Shown piece by piece: positions 46,150 to 53,978 of a stretch of DNA of 64,000 nt. Within the stretch, counting starts at the first letter, position 1; each line of letters begins with the position of its first letter. The position numbers and the translations under genes are program-made. The DNA comes from Streptomyces sp. R41 (GTDB lineage Bacteria; Actinomycetota; Actinomycetes; Streptomycetales; Streptomycetaceae): NCBI RefSeq assembly GCF_041053055.1, contig NZ_CP163443.1:5625001-5689000 (forward strand). The letters are read 5' to 3'. The notes below the pieces were generated by a model. The model made no database searches. It was not told where the DNA came from and was given only the letters and a program-made list of their open reading frames with translations.

Positions 46150-46453
46150 GCTCTGCCGCCAGGGCAGTGAACGCCGGGCTACTTCCCGGCTCGGTGCCGA
46201 GGGGTACGGAAGGGTCGCGGACGAACGTCCCACGGCCCTGCTGAGTGAGAACCAACCCCTCATCGCGGAGCTGACCGAACGCACTCTGAACGGTCATGAG
46301 CTGCACGCCGAGCTCCTTGGCGAGCTTGCGGGCTGCCGGGAGCTGGTCGCCCGGGGCGTACTCCCGGTCGGGGCCCGTGATCTTCTCGCGGTACTCCGCC
46401 GCGATCTCCTTGGCCGTGGGCATCTGCTTGGGCGCTTCGGGGCTCTGGTCCAT
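46058..46453 (-). CDS. KorSA-like GntR family regulator of AICE transfer
   Basis: 131 aa. The GntR winged helix occupies residues ~10-80 (PTAKEIAAEYREKITGPDREYAPGDQLPAARKLAKELGV, split, then MTVQSAFGQLRDEGLVLTQQGRGTFV) with only a short helical C-terminal tail, as in KorSA/TraR-type plasmid repressors. It is divergent from the conjugation genes across a perfect palindrome at 46512-46541, and probably keeps transfer and replication genes silent. A half-site (GGTCAATCT, 46477-46485) lies at its own start region. Confidence 0.85.
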   Translation of the reverse strand: MDQSPEAPKQMPTAKEIAAEYREKITGPDREYAPGDQLPAARKLAKELGVQLMTVQSAFGQLRDEGLVLTQQGRGTFVRDPSVPLGTEPGSSPAFTALAAELSTIHDALHSLGERLDRLERLVGNETPPSP

Positions 46454-46511
46454 GGCTTCGAGAGTAGCCGGACCTAGGTCAATCTCTGATCCTTCGCCGG
46501 ATCCTCTTGAC

Positions 46512-46541
46512 AGTTCAGATTGACATAGGTCAATCTGAACT
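46512..46541. promoter_or_regulatory. Palindromic operator of the GntR/KorSA-like repressor
   Basis: Perfect 13-bp inverted repeat AGTTCAGATTGAC (46512-46524), ATAG spacer, GTCAATCTGAACT (46529-46541). It overlaps a TTGACA hexamer (46507-46512). Confidence 0.85.
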
Positions 46542-46752
46542 CACGCCGGAACGGGATAGCTCGGCAGGAAGGCGGCCTTAGGCCGCTCGCCTCGGGCCCC
46601 GGACTGGTTGTTCCTTGAGAACTCAACAGCGTGCCTGAGGTAAACCCGCCCCGCCTCTGCCAGTAAGTGGGCGGCCCGCGCGGAGCAAGTTCCCCGCGCA
46701 CATCTCGAATGCATCGGCTCAACGGCCGTCCGTGCCGCTGAGCCGCCATGCA

Positions 46753-46801
46753 GCCCCGGTATCCGGCCGTGAGGGCGCGGGATCGAATCCCGCTCGGGGC
46801 A
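46753..46801 (+). other. tRNA-like acceptor/T-arm minihelix
   Basis: GCCCCGG (46753-46759) pairs with TCGGGGC (46794-46800), followed by discriminator-like A. Between them is a complete T arm, GCGGG-ATCGAAT-CCCGC (46777-46793). Only 17 nt stand where D and anticodon arms would be, so this is not a normal tRNA gene. It lies in the 5' leader of the transfer operon. Confidence 0.55.
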
Positions 46802-46844
46802 CTCACCTCGTCGCGCTCGCGGCCTGGGTTCTTCCGGAGTAGCT

Positions 46845-46905
46845 GCCGTCTCACCAACACGCCTGCGGCTCTCCGGTTCTCCGTGTCCCTCCCACTTCAG
46901 GAGAC
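46845..46905 (+). promoter_or_regulatory. Repeated 61-bp leader, copy 1
   Basis: Starts GCCGTCTCACCA, contains CGGTTCTCCGTGTCCCT and ends in the Shine-Dalgarno CAGGAGAC, just before the first transfer gene. The same-length copy is at 52596-52656 before the replication genes. Confidence 0.7.
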
Positions 46906-46909
46906 ATTC

Positions 46910-47200
46910 ATGCGTGCGTACATCGGCCGCCAACAGGCCATCTCTGCCGAGGACTTCGCGGAACTGGCGCTCGGTACCCCGGTTGAGTTGTGGCTCGGGG
47001 TCGAGGGCGAGACAAACGAAGAGCGCGCGGCACGCGAGGACGCGGCGCGCGACATCCTCGCCGATCACCCGAACCTTCCCGACGACCTGATCCGCATCGC
47101 CGCGGTAGTCATCGAGGAGAACCCGGACCTGTTCGATGTCATCCCGCTGGTCCGCCCCGTCCGGCGCCGCCGCAACGCACGCAGGGTGGTGGCGGCATGA
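46910..47200 (+). CDS. Small hypothetical AICE protein
   Basis: 96 aa from ATG 46910 with CAGGAGAC upstream. Acidic and helical (ISAEDFAELALGTPVELWLGVEGETNEERAAREDAAR, split) with a basic Arg-rich end (RPVRRRRNARRV). Its TGA overlaps the ATG of the DUF2637 gene. First gene of the transfer operon; no known family. Confidence 0.7.
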   Translation: MRAYIGRQQAISAEDFAELALGTPVELWLGVEGETNEERAAREDAARDILADHPNLPDDLIRIAAVVIEENPDLFDVIPLVRPVRRRRNARRVVAA

Positions 47201-48162
47201 CTGCCACCACCCCCGCCTCGCAGGCGCCCCCGCCTGGGGTGCCGCCACTGACTCGCCCGGAACTGGGCCTCGCCGGAGTCGGCGCGCTTGCCGCGGCCGC
47301 AGTCGGCGCGCTCGGTCTGATCTCCTCGTTCGACGCGGTGTCCGCTGCCGCGCTGCGTTGGGGCTTCGCCTCGCCGTGGATGCTGCCCGTCGGTATCGAC
47401 GTGGCCATCCCGGTGTTCACCGTCGCCAACCTGCTGTTGATCCGGATGGACATGGCGCTCGCCTGGGTGCGGTTCGTGCCCTGGGCGCTCACGCTCATCA
47501 CCTGCGGCCTGAACATCGCGGCCGGACACTCCCTGTCGGCAAAGGTCGCGCACGGCACGATGCCGCTGCTGTGGGTGGTGTTCTCCGAGATCGGCGCGCA
47601 CATCTACGCCGTGAGGATCGGCGCGGCCACCGGTCGCCGTATGGAGAAGATCCGGGTTTCCCGCTGGCTGCTCGCCTTCCCCTCCACGTTCGCGCTGTGG
47701 CGCCGCATGACGCTGTGGGAGGTCACCTCCTACACCGCCGCACTCTCGCTGGAGAAGGAACGGCAGTTGGCCCGTGCAGACCTGCGCGAGCAGCACGGAT
47801 GGCGGTGGCGCTCGAAGACCCCGCGGCGCGAGCGCGTGATGCTGCGCATGGGCGAACTCGCCCCCGCCAACGAGCAGGCGACGCCCGCGCCGAACCCGGC
47901 AGGCAATGCGCCGGCACAACCGCCCGCGGCCACGCCGCGCCCGCGCCGACGCACCAACACCAAGGCCGCAGGCAAGGTGCAGCGCACCTTCGAGGACCTG
48001 CTCATCGAGGCGCGCGCGATCACCGCACAGTGGACATACGCGGAGCTGAACGCGGAGTCCGTGCGCACTGCGGTGCACTGCTCGGCCGGCAACGCCCGCA
48101 AGCTGCGCGACGCGTTGAAGGCTGAGCGTGCCCAGGGCCCTGCACTGCATGTCGTTCCGTGA
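47197..48162 (+). CDS. DUF2637 membrane protein (Spd-like)
   Basis: 321 aa. Four TM helices occur at the N-terminal half (GLAGVGALAAAAVGALGLISSF, WMLPVGIDVAIPVFTVANLLLI, FVPWALTLITCGLNIAAGH, GTMPLLWVVFSEIGAHIYAV), the DUF2637 layout. A cytosolic basic segment and a C-terminal helical HTH-like region (AQWTYAELNAESVRTAVHCSAGNARKLRDAL, split) follow. In AICEs and Streptomyces plasmids such genes adjoin the translocase and aid intramycelial spread. Confidence 0.85.
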   Translation: MTATTPASQAPPPGVPPLTRPELGLAGVGALAAAAVGALGLISSFDAVSAAALRWGFASPWMLPVGIDVAIPVFTVANLLLIRMDMALAWVRFVPWALTLITCGLNIAAGHSLSAKVAHGTMPLLWVVFSEIGAHIYAVRIGAATGRRMEKIRVSRWLLAFPSTFALWRRMTLWEVTSYTAALSLEKERQLARADLREQHGWRWRSKTPRRERVMLRMGELAPANEQATPAPNPAGNAPAQPPAATPRPRRRTNTKAAGKVQRTFEDLLIEARAITAQWTYAELNAESVRTAVHCSAGNARKLRDALKAERAQGPALHVVP

Positions 48163-48542
48163 TGCCCGCGGCATTCGGCAAGTGCTTCGACCCGAACGGC
48201 GCCCGCTTCGGTATCCCCACCTACCCGTGGCGCTACGCCCCCGACGGGCTCGCCACACGCCGCCAACTGCGCGCCCGCGGCCTGCGTCCCGGTGGCCAGC
48301 CGATCGCGGCGCAGGTGCTGCGCCCGCGCTACCGGTGCGGCCCGCTGGTCGCCTACCTCTACCGCATCGACCGCGCCAAGCCCGTCCGGCCGATGACTCC
48401 GGGCAAGCGGGCGGCGCTCGCCAAAGCGATGCGCGCCCGCCGTACCTGCCCCGCCTGCCGCACGGACGCCGGATACGTCATCCCCACCTCGCTCGGCATG
48501 TGCGTGCCCTGCGCCTACCCCGACGAACAGTGCGCCGCCTGA
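48162..48542 (+). CDS. RRQRL-motif zinc-binding protein
   Basis: 126 aa, start overlapping the previous stop (TGATG; GTG 48159 also possible). The N-terminal part contains TRRQLRARGLRPGGQP, the RRQRL-type motif. The C-terminus has two CxxC pairs (TCPACRTDAGYVI, MCVPCAYPDEQC) forming a zinc ribbon. It is a standard small member of AICE transfer clusters; molecular role unknown. Confidence 0.85.
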   Translation: MPAAFGKCFDPNGARFGIPTYPWRYAPDGLATRRQLRARGLRPGGQPIAAQVLRPRYRCGPLVAYLYRIDRAKPVRPMTPGKRAALAKAMRARRTCPACRTDAGYVIPTSLGMCVPCAYPDEQCAA

Positions 48543-48571
48543 ACACTCCACCGACTCGAAGGAGTTCCGCC

Positions 48572-48787
48572 ATGACGAACCCGACCCCGACTCCGGTGCA
48601 CACCGTCGCTTTCCACTGGTCCGCGCTGGTCCTGGTCGGCCGTCTCTGGCGCCCGGTGTCCGGGATCGTCACCGGCCCGGACAGCTACCAGAAGGCTGAC
48701 GCCTACTTCGAGGCCACCGACCAGCTCACGATGCAGGGCTTCCACGGTGCCGTGGCCCGCTTCCAGGCCACCCGCATCCAGCTCTGA
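48572..48787 (+). CDS. Small hypothetical AICE protein
   Basis: 71 aa, ATG with AAGGAG upstream. A single beta-rich domain (VHTVAFHWSALVLVGRLWRPVSGIV, split) and YFEATDQLTMQGFHGAVARFQATRI. No signal peptide or metal site. It stands between the zinc protein and traSA genes; no family recognised. Confidence 0.7.
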   Translation: MTNPTPTPVHTVAFHWSALVLVGRLWRPVSGIVTGPDSYQKADAYFEATDQLTMQGFHGAVARFQATRIQL

Positions 48788-48879
48788 CCGTCCACCCACG
48801 TTCGCGCGGGGTCCGTCCGCCCACCTCCTACAGCGACGGCCGGACCCCGCTTCCCTCCCGCATTTGGAAGGAAGTTTCA

Positions 48880-51126
48880 GTGAAGCACCCCGACGACGAG
48901 AACGAACTCTTCAACCGACTCGAAGCAGAGATGGGCACCGACTCCGGGGGCGAGGTAGTCGACCTCGACAAGGCCCGATCGGCCCGCACCGAGTCGCCCG
49001 ACTCCAACCCGACCGAGTCGGGCGACGGCACGATCTACGTGACCGACTCGCAGGGCAGCGGAGACTTCGGCCCGTTTCGCGCTGAGTCGGGCGACCCGAC
49101 CGCCCGCGTGATGGTCGACCAGTCGGCCGTGAAGGCGACCGGTCCGGGCTACCTGGGTCGGCTGCTCGCCGCGCAGCGACGCCCGGTCGTCCCCATCTGG
49201 CTTCAGTCGGTCGCGGAGCTGAAGACCGCTACCGGATGGGTGGCGCGGCACTACGCGCACTCGGTCGGCTATCACGCGCTGCGCTCCCCGGTCTACGCCG
49301 CCCGCCTCACCCTCCAAGCGCCCTCCGGTGCGGCGAAGTTCGTGGGAGGCACACTGCGATGGGTGGCCGACCGCGAGGGCGAACCGGTCCGTCTCGCCGC
49401 CGTCCGCCGTGAGGATGCGGCCGAGTACCTGAAACTGTCGCGGCAGCGCGACGGTCGGGTCCGACTGCGCACCCTGGTGGCCGTGCTGGCGATGTTCATC
49501 GGGCTCGGCTCCGCGCTCGCCATCTACGTCCTCGCCCCCGACTGGCTGCAAGCCCTCTCGGTCGGCGCGGTCACGATGGCGCTCGGGGTCGCCGGAGGTA
49601 AGGCGGATGACCCGGTTATCCACAGGGCTGTGGAGCTGCCCAAGGCGGTCAAGCTCACCAGTGACATCGTGCTGCGGGCGCTCGGCTCGCTCGGGATCCC
49701 CGCCATCAACCAGGCGCAGGCCAAGGGGCGGGACGGGTTCGAGTTCACCGCCCCGATCACCCGGGATGGTCCGGGCTGGCGGGCCGAGGGGAACCTTCCC
49801 TACGGCGTGACCGTCACGGACGTCATCGAGCGGCGCGACCGTCTCGCTTCCGGTCTGCGCCGCCCGCTGGGCTGCGTGTGGCCCGAGGCGGTACCGGATG
49901 AGCACACCGGGCACCTGGTGCTGTGGGTCGGCGATCAGGACATGTCCAGGGCCAAGCAGCCCAAGTGGCCGCTGCTCACCTCGGGCAGCGTGGACTTGTT
50001 CAAGCCCGTCGCGTACGGCACCGATCAGCGCGGACGATGGGTGACCGCGACGCTCATGTACATCGCGGGGATCATCGGCGCGATCCCGCGGATGGGCAAG
50101 ACGTTCCTGCTCCGCCTGCTCCTGCTCATCGCGGCGCTGGACCCGCGGGCGGAGCTGCACACCTACGACATGAAGGGCACCGGCGACCTGGACCCGGTCG
50201 GCAACGCCGTCTCGCACCGGCACGCCGCGGGCGATGACGACGACGCCATCGAGTACTGCCTGAACGACTTCCGGGCGCTGCGCGAGGAACTGCGCCGGCG
50301 CACCAAGGTGATCCGCTCGCTGCCGCGGGACATCTGCCCGGAGTCGAAGGTGACCAGCGAACTCGCCGACAAGCGCTCGCTGGGGCTGCATCCGGTCGTG
50401 ATCGGGGTGGACGAGTGCCAGGTTCTCTTTGAACACCCCAAGCACAAGGACGAGTTCGAGGAGATCGCAACCGACCTGGTCAAGCGGGGTCCCGCCACCG
50501 GCATCGTGCTGCTGCTCGCCACGCAGCGGCCGGATGCGAAGGCGCTGCCCACGGGCATCTCCGCGAACGCGTCGGCCCGCTGGTGCCTGAAGGTCATGGG
50601 CCAGCTGGAGAACGACATGGTGCTGGGCACGTCCGCCTACAAGCGGGGCGTGCGGGCGACCATGTTCGCTTGGGGCGACAAGGGCATCCACTACTTCGTG
50701 GGTGAAGGCTCCGACGCGCGGATCGTGCGCTCCGTCTACATCGACGGCCGCGGCGCCGAAGCCATCGGCGCGCGGGCCCGCAAGCTCCGCGAGATCGCAG
50801 GCACCCTCTCCGGGCACGCGCTCGGGGAGGAGCCGGAAGTCACGGCGAGCGCGTACGACCTGCTCGCCGACATCCTCGCCGTCGTCCAGGCCAAGGAGCC
50901 CAAGGTCTGGTCCGAGACTGTCGTCGCCCGGCTCGCCGAGCTGCGGCCCGAGGTCTACGAGGGATGGGAGCCCGAGGCGCTCACCGCGGCGCTCAAGCCG
51001 CATGGCATCTCCACGATCCAGGTGGGGCGCCGGGTGGAGGGCAAGGTCGTCAACCGGCGCGGCATCGACCGCTCCCACATCACCTCGGCGATTGCGGAGC
51101 GTGACGGGAAGCGGGACGCGGGCTGA
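48880..51126 (+). CDS. FtsK/SpoIIIE-type conjugative DNA translocase (TraSA-like)
   Basis: 748 aa; GTG with GGAAGGAAG upstream. An N-terminal soluble part precedes a TM pair at ~190-240 (TLVAVLAMFIGLGSALAIYVL). The motor has Walker A IPRMGKTFLLRLL (~403) and Walker B VVIGVDECQVLF (~507), RADS-like TQRPDAKALPTGI and GVRATMFAWGD. The C-terminal winged helix (WSETVVARLAELRPE ... STIQVGRRVEGK) should read 8-bp clt/TRS repeats. It moves double-stranded DNA between hyphae. A palindrome cluster lies directly downstream. Confidence 0.95.
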   Translation: MKHPDDENELFNRLEAEMGTDSGGEVVDLDKARSARTESPDSNPTESGDGTIYVTDSQGSGDFGPFRAESGDPTARVMVDQSAVKATGPGYLGRLLAAQRRPVVPIWLQSVAELKTATGWVARHYAHSVGYHALRSPVYAARLTLQAPSGAAKFVGGTLRWVADREGEPVRLAAVRREDAAEYLKLSRQRDGRVRLRTLVAVLAMFIGLGSALAIYVLAPDWLQALSVGAVTMALGVAGGKADDPVIHRAVELPKAVKLTSDIVLRALGSLGIPAINQAQAKGRDGFEFTAPITRDGPGWRAEGNLPYGVTVTDVIERRDRLASGLRRPLGCVWPEAVPDEHTGHLVLWVGDQDMSRAKQPKWPLLTSGSVDLFKPVAYGTDQRGRWVTATLMYIAGIIGAIPRMGKTFLLRLLLLIAALDPRAELHTYDMKGTGDLDPVGNAVSHRHAAGDDDDAIEYCLNDFRALREELRRRTKVIRSLPRDICPESKVTSELADKRSLGLHPVVIGVDECQVLFEHPKHKDEFEEIATDLVKRGPATGIVLLLATQRPDAKALPTGISANASARWCLKVMGQLENDMVLGTSAYKRGVRATMFAWGDKGIHYFVGEGSDARIVRSVYIDGRGAEAIGARARKLREIAGTLSGHALGEEPEVTASAYDLLADILAVVQAKEPKVWSETVVARLAELRPEVYEGWEPEALTAALKPHGISTIQVGRRVEGKVVNRRGIDRSHITSAIAERDGKRDAG

Positions 51127-51136
51127 GATCCCGGGG

Positions 51137-51224
51137 CCGCTAGCGCTAGCGGCACACCCCGCTAACGTTAGCGGCCCCGCTAGCGCCCCAAACCAGCCCT
51201 GATCAGGCCGCTAGCGGATAGCGG
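51137..51224. repeat. CCGCTA palindrome cluster (candidate clt/TRS)
   Basis: Two 16-bp palindromes CCGCTAGCGCTAGCGG (51137-51152) and CCGCTAACGTTAGCGG (51159-51174), then CCGCTAGCG (51177), CCGCTAGCGG (51208-51217) and ATAGCGG (51218-51224). It starts 10 bp after the translocase stop, where a TraB/TraSA recognition locus could be. Confidence 0.65.
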
Positions 51225-51266
51225 CCCACCTGCGGAAACCCCTGAAACCGCCCCGGAGGGCCCGTC

Positions 51267-51521
51267 ATGACCCCTGCCCTGCTCGCTATCACCCTGCTGC
51301 TCGGCGTGACGTTGTGTTACGTCGCTGTCTGTGCTGCCTCGCCGTTCGGGCCCTGCCGCAAGTGCAACGGCTGGGGCTTCGCCATGAAGACCGACCGCAA
51401 GGGCCGCATGAAGCGCGGCAAGGACTGCCGCCGCTGCCAGGCCACCGGCAAGCGGATACGCGTCGGCCGCTGGCTCTACAACCGCGCCTCGCGGATCTAC
51501 CGCGCAGGCACCCCCGACTAG
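51267..51521 (+). CDS. Small membrane protein with DnaJ-like zinc ribbon
   Basis: 84 aa from ATG 51267. One TM (LLAITLLLGVTLCYVAVCAA) then two CxxCxGxG-like motifs (CRKCNGWGFAM, CRRCQATGKRI), resembling half a DnaJ zinc module, and a basic end. Spread-protein-like position downstream of the translocase; function unknown. Confidence 0.75.
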   Translation: MTPALLAITLLLGVTLCYVAVCAASPFGPCRKCNGWGFAMKTDRKGRMKRGKDCRRCQATGKRIRVGRWLYNRASRIYRAGTPD

Positions 51522-51542
51522 CCCGGAAAGGAGACTTCCGGC

Positions 51543-51731
51543 ATGGCCGTGACCATCTCCCTGGTCCTGTTCTTCGGCTTCCTGCTCGCCCTGCTCCTGC
51601 GCTCCAAGACCCTCGGTGCAGGCTCCGCGTTCGTCGCCGCGATGTTCGGCTTCTACCTCGCCTCTACCGGCGCCGCCGACACCGTCAACGCCCTGATGAG
51701 CGCCCTCGTTGCCGCGCTCCCGGACCTGTGA
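51543..51731 (+). CDS. Small two-TM membrane protein (Spd-like)
   Basis: 62 aa, almost wholly hydrophobic (TISLVLFFGFLLALLLRSK and AGSAFVAAMFGFYLAS). GGAAAGGAG upstream. Typical of the small SpdA/SpdD-type proteins of Streptomyces plasmids. Confidence 0.72.
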   Translation: MAVTISLVLFFGFLLALLLRSKTLGAGSAFVAAMFGFYLASTGAADTVNALMSALVAALPDL

Positions 51732-51739
51732 GGCCAGAC

Positions 51740-52351
51740 ATGAGCGAACAGATCGTGGCGCGCCACTGGCTCGCCCACATCACCCCCAAGGCTGCGCCGG
51801 CACTCGCCACCACGACCGTGCTGGCGCTGGCCCGGATCTGGAACGCCAACGGCGCCGAACACTCCCTCGGCAACGCGGTGTTGATGACCGTGCTGTCCCT
51901 CGGTGCCGCGGGAGCCGGGGCGTGCGCGAGCGTCGGCCACGCCGGAGACAGCACAATCGCGGGGACCGCGTTCGCCGCATCCGGGGCGCTCGCCTTCGCC
52001 GGAGTCGCCGGATACGCCGACGGACTGCCGCTGCCCCTACTGCTGTGGTCGGTGGCCACCGCGGGCGCCTACGGGCTCGCCGCCCGCTACTGGCGTACCG
52101 ACCGCCGCGAGCGCGTCGCCCACGAGCGACACGTGAGCGAGCGGCGCGAGGAACGCACCCATGTGGAGCGTGTGGAGACCATCCGCGGCACCACACAGAT
52201 TGAAGTGGCCCGTACCGGCGCTGCGTACGCCGAATCCCTCGCCGCCGCACTCACCGCCCGCGCCGCCCTGCCCGGCTTCGACCCCAAGGCCCTCACAGCC
52301 GCAGGCCTTCCCGAACTCCCCGGCGTCGACAGCAGCAAGGAGCGTGACTGA
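51740..52351 (+). CDS. Multi-TM spread-type membrane protein
   Basis: 203 aa from ATG 51740. Four or so TM segments (PALATTTVLALARIW, GNAVLMTVLSLGAAGAGACASV, GTAFAASGALAFAGVAGY, LPLPLLLWSVATAGAYGLAA), then a cytosolic basic/acidic coiled region (RRERVAHERHVSERREERTHVERVE, split) and a C-terminal Ala/Leu-rich tail. Its stop overlaps the next ATG. Position and layout suggest a Spd protein acting with the translocase. Confidence 0.72.
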   Translation: MSEQIVARHWLAHITPKAAPALATTTVLALARIWNANGAEHSLGNAVLMTVLSLGAAGAGACASVGHAGDSTIAGTAFAASGALAFAGVAGYADGLPLPLLLWSVATAGAYGLAARYWRTDRRERVAHERHVSERREERTHVERVETIRGTTQIEVARTGAAYAESLAAALTARAALPGFDPKALTAAGLPELPGVDSSKERD

Positions 52352-52578
52352 TGAGCGCCAACCAAAGCTGGCGCGTCGATGCACTGCTCGCGGAAGCACG
52401 CCGCAACCCGCGGCGACAGATCACCACCAGTGGTGCTCTGCGCCTCTACAGCCGCCTCGGCATAGCCCCGAAGAGGACGACCGCGCGAGCCGACCTCAAG
52501 GCACTCGCCCGGCGCGGGGTGCTCATCGAGCGCGGCCCGCGCAACCAGCGGCACTACGCACTCTCCATCGACCACTAG
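52351..52578 (+). CDS. Small winged-helix DNA-binding protein
   Basis: 75 aa, start overlapping the previous stop (TGATG). RRQITTSGALRLYSRLGIAPKRTTARADLKALARRGVLIERGP (split) is a wHTH with recognition helix and wing RHYALS. A possible activator (Pra-like in position) or auxiliary repressor of the replication block that follows. Family uncertain. Confidence 0.65.
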   Translation: MSANQSWRVDALLAEARRNPRRQITTSGALRLYSRLGIAPKRTTARADLKALARRGVLIERGPRNQRHYALSIDH

Positions 52579-52595
52579 ATACGCCCAGGGCGGGC

Positions 52596-52656
52596 GCCGT
52601 CTCACCACAAGCCTGCGCCCGCCCCGGTTCTCCGTGTCCCTCTCAGAACAGGAGAC
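52596..52656 (+). promoter_or_regulatory. Repeated 61-bp leader, copy 2
   Basis: Starts GCCGTCTCACCA, shares CGGTTCTCCGTGTCCCT and ends CAGGAGAC. Equal in length to 46845-46905; here it precedes a 25-aa leader ORF and the Prim-Pol gene. Confidence 0.7.
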
Positions 52657-52663
52657 CTCCAGC

Positions 52664-52741
52664 ATGACCCAACGAGCGTCAATCGGCGAGGGCCGTCCAG
52701 CCCACGCCACCCCATCGAGCACACGAGGGGTGGCGGCATGA
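52664..52741 (+). CDS. 25-aa leader ORF coupled to Prim-Pol
   Basis: ATG 52664 behind CAGGAGACCTCC encodes MTQRASIGEGRPAHATPSST plus RGVAA, and its TGA overlaps the ATG of the primase gene (ATGA). The strong Shine-Dalgarno belongs to this ORF rather than to the primase, which suggests translational coupling. Confidence 0.5.
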   Translation: MTQRASIGEGRPAHATPSSTRGVAA

Positions 52742-53628
52742 ACAACCACCTCCTATACGCCGCCCTGGACGCTGCGGAGCGGGGATGGGCCGTCCTCCCG
52801 CTGCGCCCCGGCGACAAGCGCCCGGCCCTGCACGGTGAAGACGTCTGCCCCGGCATCGGCGACTGCGCAGGCGGTCACCGTAAGTGGGAAGAGCGCGCCA
52901 CCATCGATCCGGACCGCATCCGCCGCGCCTGGGGTGACTTGCCGTTCAACATCGGCATTGCGACCGGCCCATCCGGGTTGGTCGTCGTCGACCTCGACAT
53001 GCCCAAGCGCAAGAGCAACGCGGACACGCCTTCCGGCGTGACGACCTTTCGTGCGCTCTGCGAGCGCGCCGGACAGGCCGTCCCCACCACGCGCACCGTG
53101 CGGACCGCGAGCGGCGGAGTCCACCTGTACTTCACCGCCCCGCCCGGAGTCCGGCTCGGCAACACGGCCGGACGGCTCGGCAAGCGCATCGACACCCGCG
53201 CCTGGGGCGGCTACGTCGTCGCCCCCGGCAGCATCACCCCCACGGGCGCCTATGCGATCGTCGACGACACCCCGCCCATCCCACTGCCGGATTGGCTGTA
53301 CGCCCGCCTGACGGTCCGTCAGGCTTCTCGGGCACTGACGGCTGCACCGTCATCCGTGCAGGCGTCCAGCTACGCCGCAGCAGGCCTGAACGCGGAAACC
53401 GCATCCGTACGGCAAGCCCCGGAGGGCGAGCGCAACGCCACGTTGCTGCGGGCGGCGCGAGCCCTGGGGCGGTTCATCGCGTGGGGCGACCTCCCCAGGG
53501 AGCGAGTTGAGGAGGCTCTTCAGTGGGCGGGGGAGCAGGCCGGTCTCTCGCCGCGGTCCTGTGAGGCGACCATTCGCAGCGGTCTGAACTGGTCGATTGC
53601 CCGCAATCAGCAGCGGAGGGCCGCATGA
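52738..53628 (+). CDS. Bifunctional DNA primase/polymerase (Prim-Pol)
   Basis: 296 aa. The AEP core shows GWAVLPLRPGDKRPAL, catalytic acidic pair in LVVVDLDMPK, ASGGVHLYF (sGGxHxYF) and DTRAWGGYVVAPGS. The helical C-terminus (RNATLLRAARALGRFIAWG...) resembles the helix bundle after Prim-Pol in AICE/plasmid RepSA-like systems. It primes element replication together with the DUF3631 protein. Confidence 0.92.
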   Translation: MNNHLLYAALDAAERGWAVLPLRPGDKRPALHGEDVCPGIGDCAGGHRKWEERATIDPDRIRRAWGDLPFNIGIATGPSGLVVVDLDMPKRKSNADTPSGVTTFRALCERAGQAVPTTRTVRTASGGVHLYFTAPPGVRLGNTAGRLGKRIDTRAWGGYVVAPGSITPTGAYAIVDDTPPIPLPDWLYARLTVRQASRALTAAPSSVQASSYAAAGLNAETASVRQAPEGERNATLLRAARALGRFIAWGDLPRERVEEALQWAGEQAGLSPRSCEATIRSGLNWSIARNQQRRAA

Positions 53629-53978
53629 GCGCCCCTCCCCGCCCCCTACTGAAGAGCCTTCCCGCCACTTCCTGCGGCCCGCGCGCCGCCGCACGAGCCG
53701 CGCTCGGTCCGGCCATGGGCGAGCCGAAGGGCGCCGCCGAAGGCGTCACTTCAGCTCTTCGTCCTGACGTGCAGCAGGGAGATGGCCGCTATCCGGTCGC
53801 CTGGCTCCACATCAGCGCGCCCCAGAGTGCGATTCCCACGGCCACATCGCGCTGTCTGTGTGGCTGGGACCGCAGCGCCGTGGGCCACCGCAAGGTGCTG
53901 GCCCTGATCGACGACCACACCGCCCACCGCACGAACTGCCCGCTCCGCACCACCCAGGAAGGGAGGGCCGCGGCATGA
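53625..53978 (+). CDS. Small hypothetical AICE protein
   Basis: 117 aa, coupled by ATGA both to Prim-Pol before and the DUF3631 gene after. Ala/Pro-rich N-terminus, then RCLCGWDRSAVGHRKVLALIDDHTAHRTNCP (split), a possible C-C-H-H/C zinc knuckle. No family recognised; the position suggests a role in replication. Confidence 0.7.
   Translation: MSAPPRPLLKSLPATSCGPRAAARAALGPAMGEPKGAAEGVTSALRPDVQQGDGRYPVAWLHISAPQSAIPTATSRCLCGWDRSAVGHRKVLALIDDHTAHRTNCPLRTTQEGRAAA

Noticed and set aside
46753..46801. Functional tRNA gene
   Set aside because: Lacks D and anticodon arms; 49 nt cannot form a normal tRNA, so reported only as tRNA-like.
48877..51078. 733-codon minus-strand frame opposite the translocase gene
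   Set aside because: Shadow of the FtsK/TraSA gene; composition of reversed Streptomyces coding DNA.
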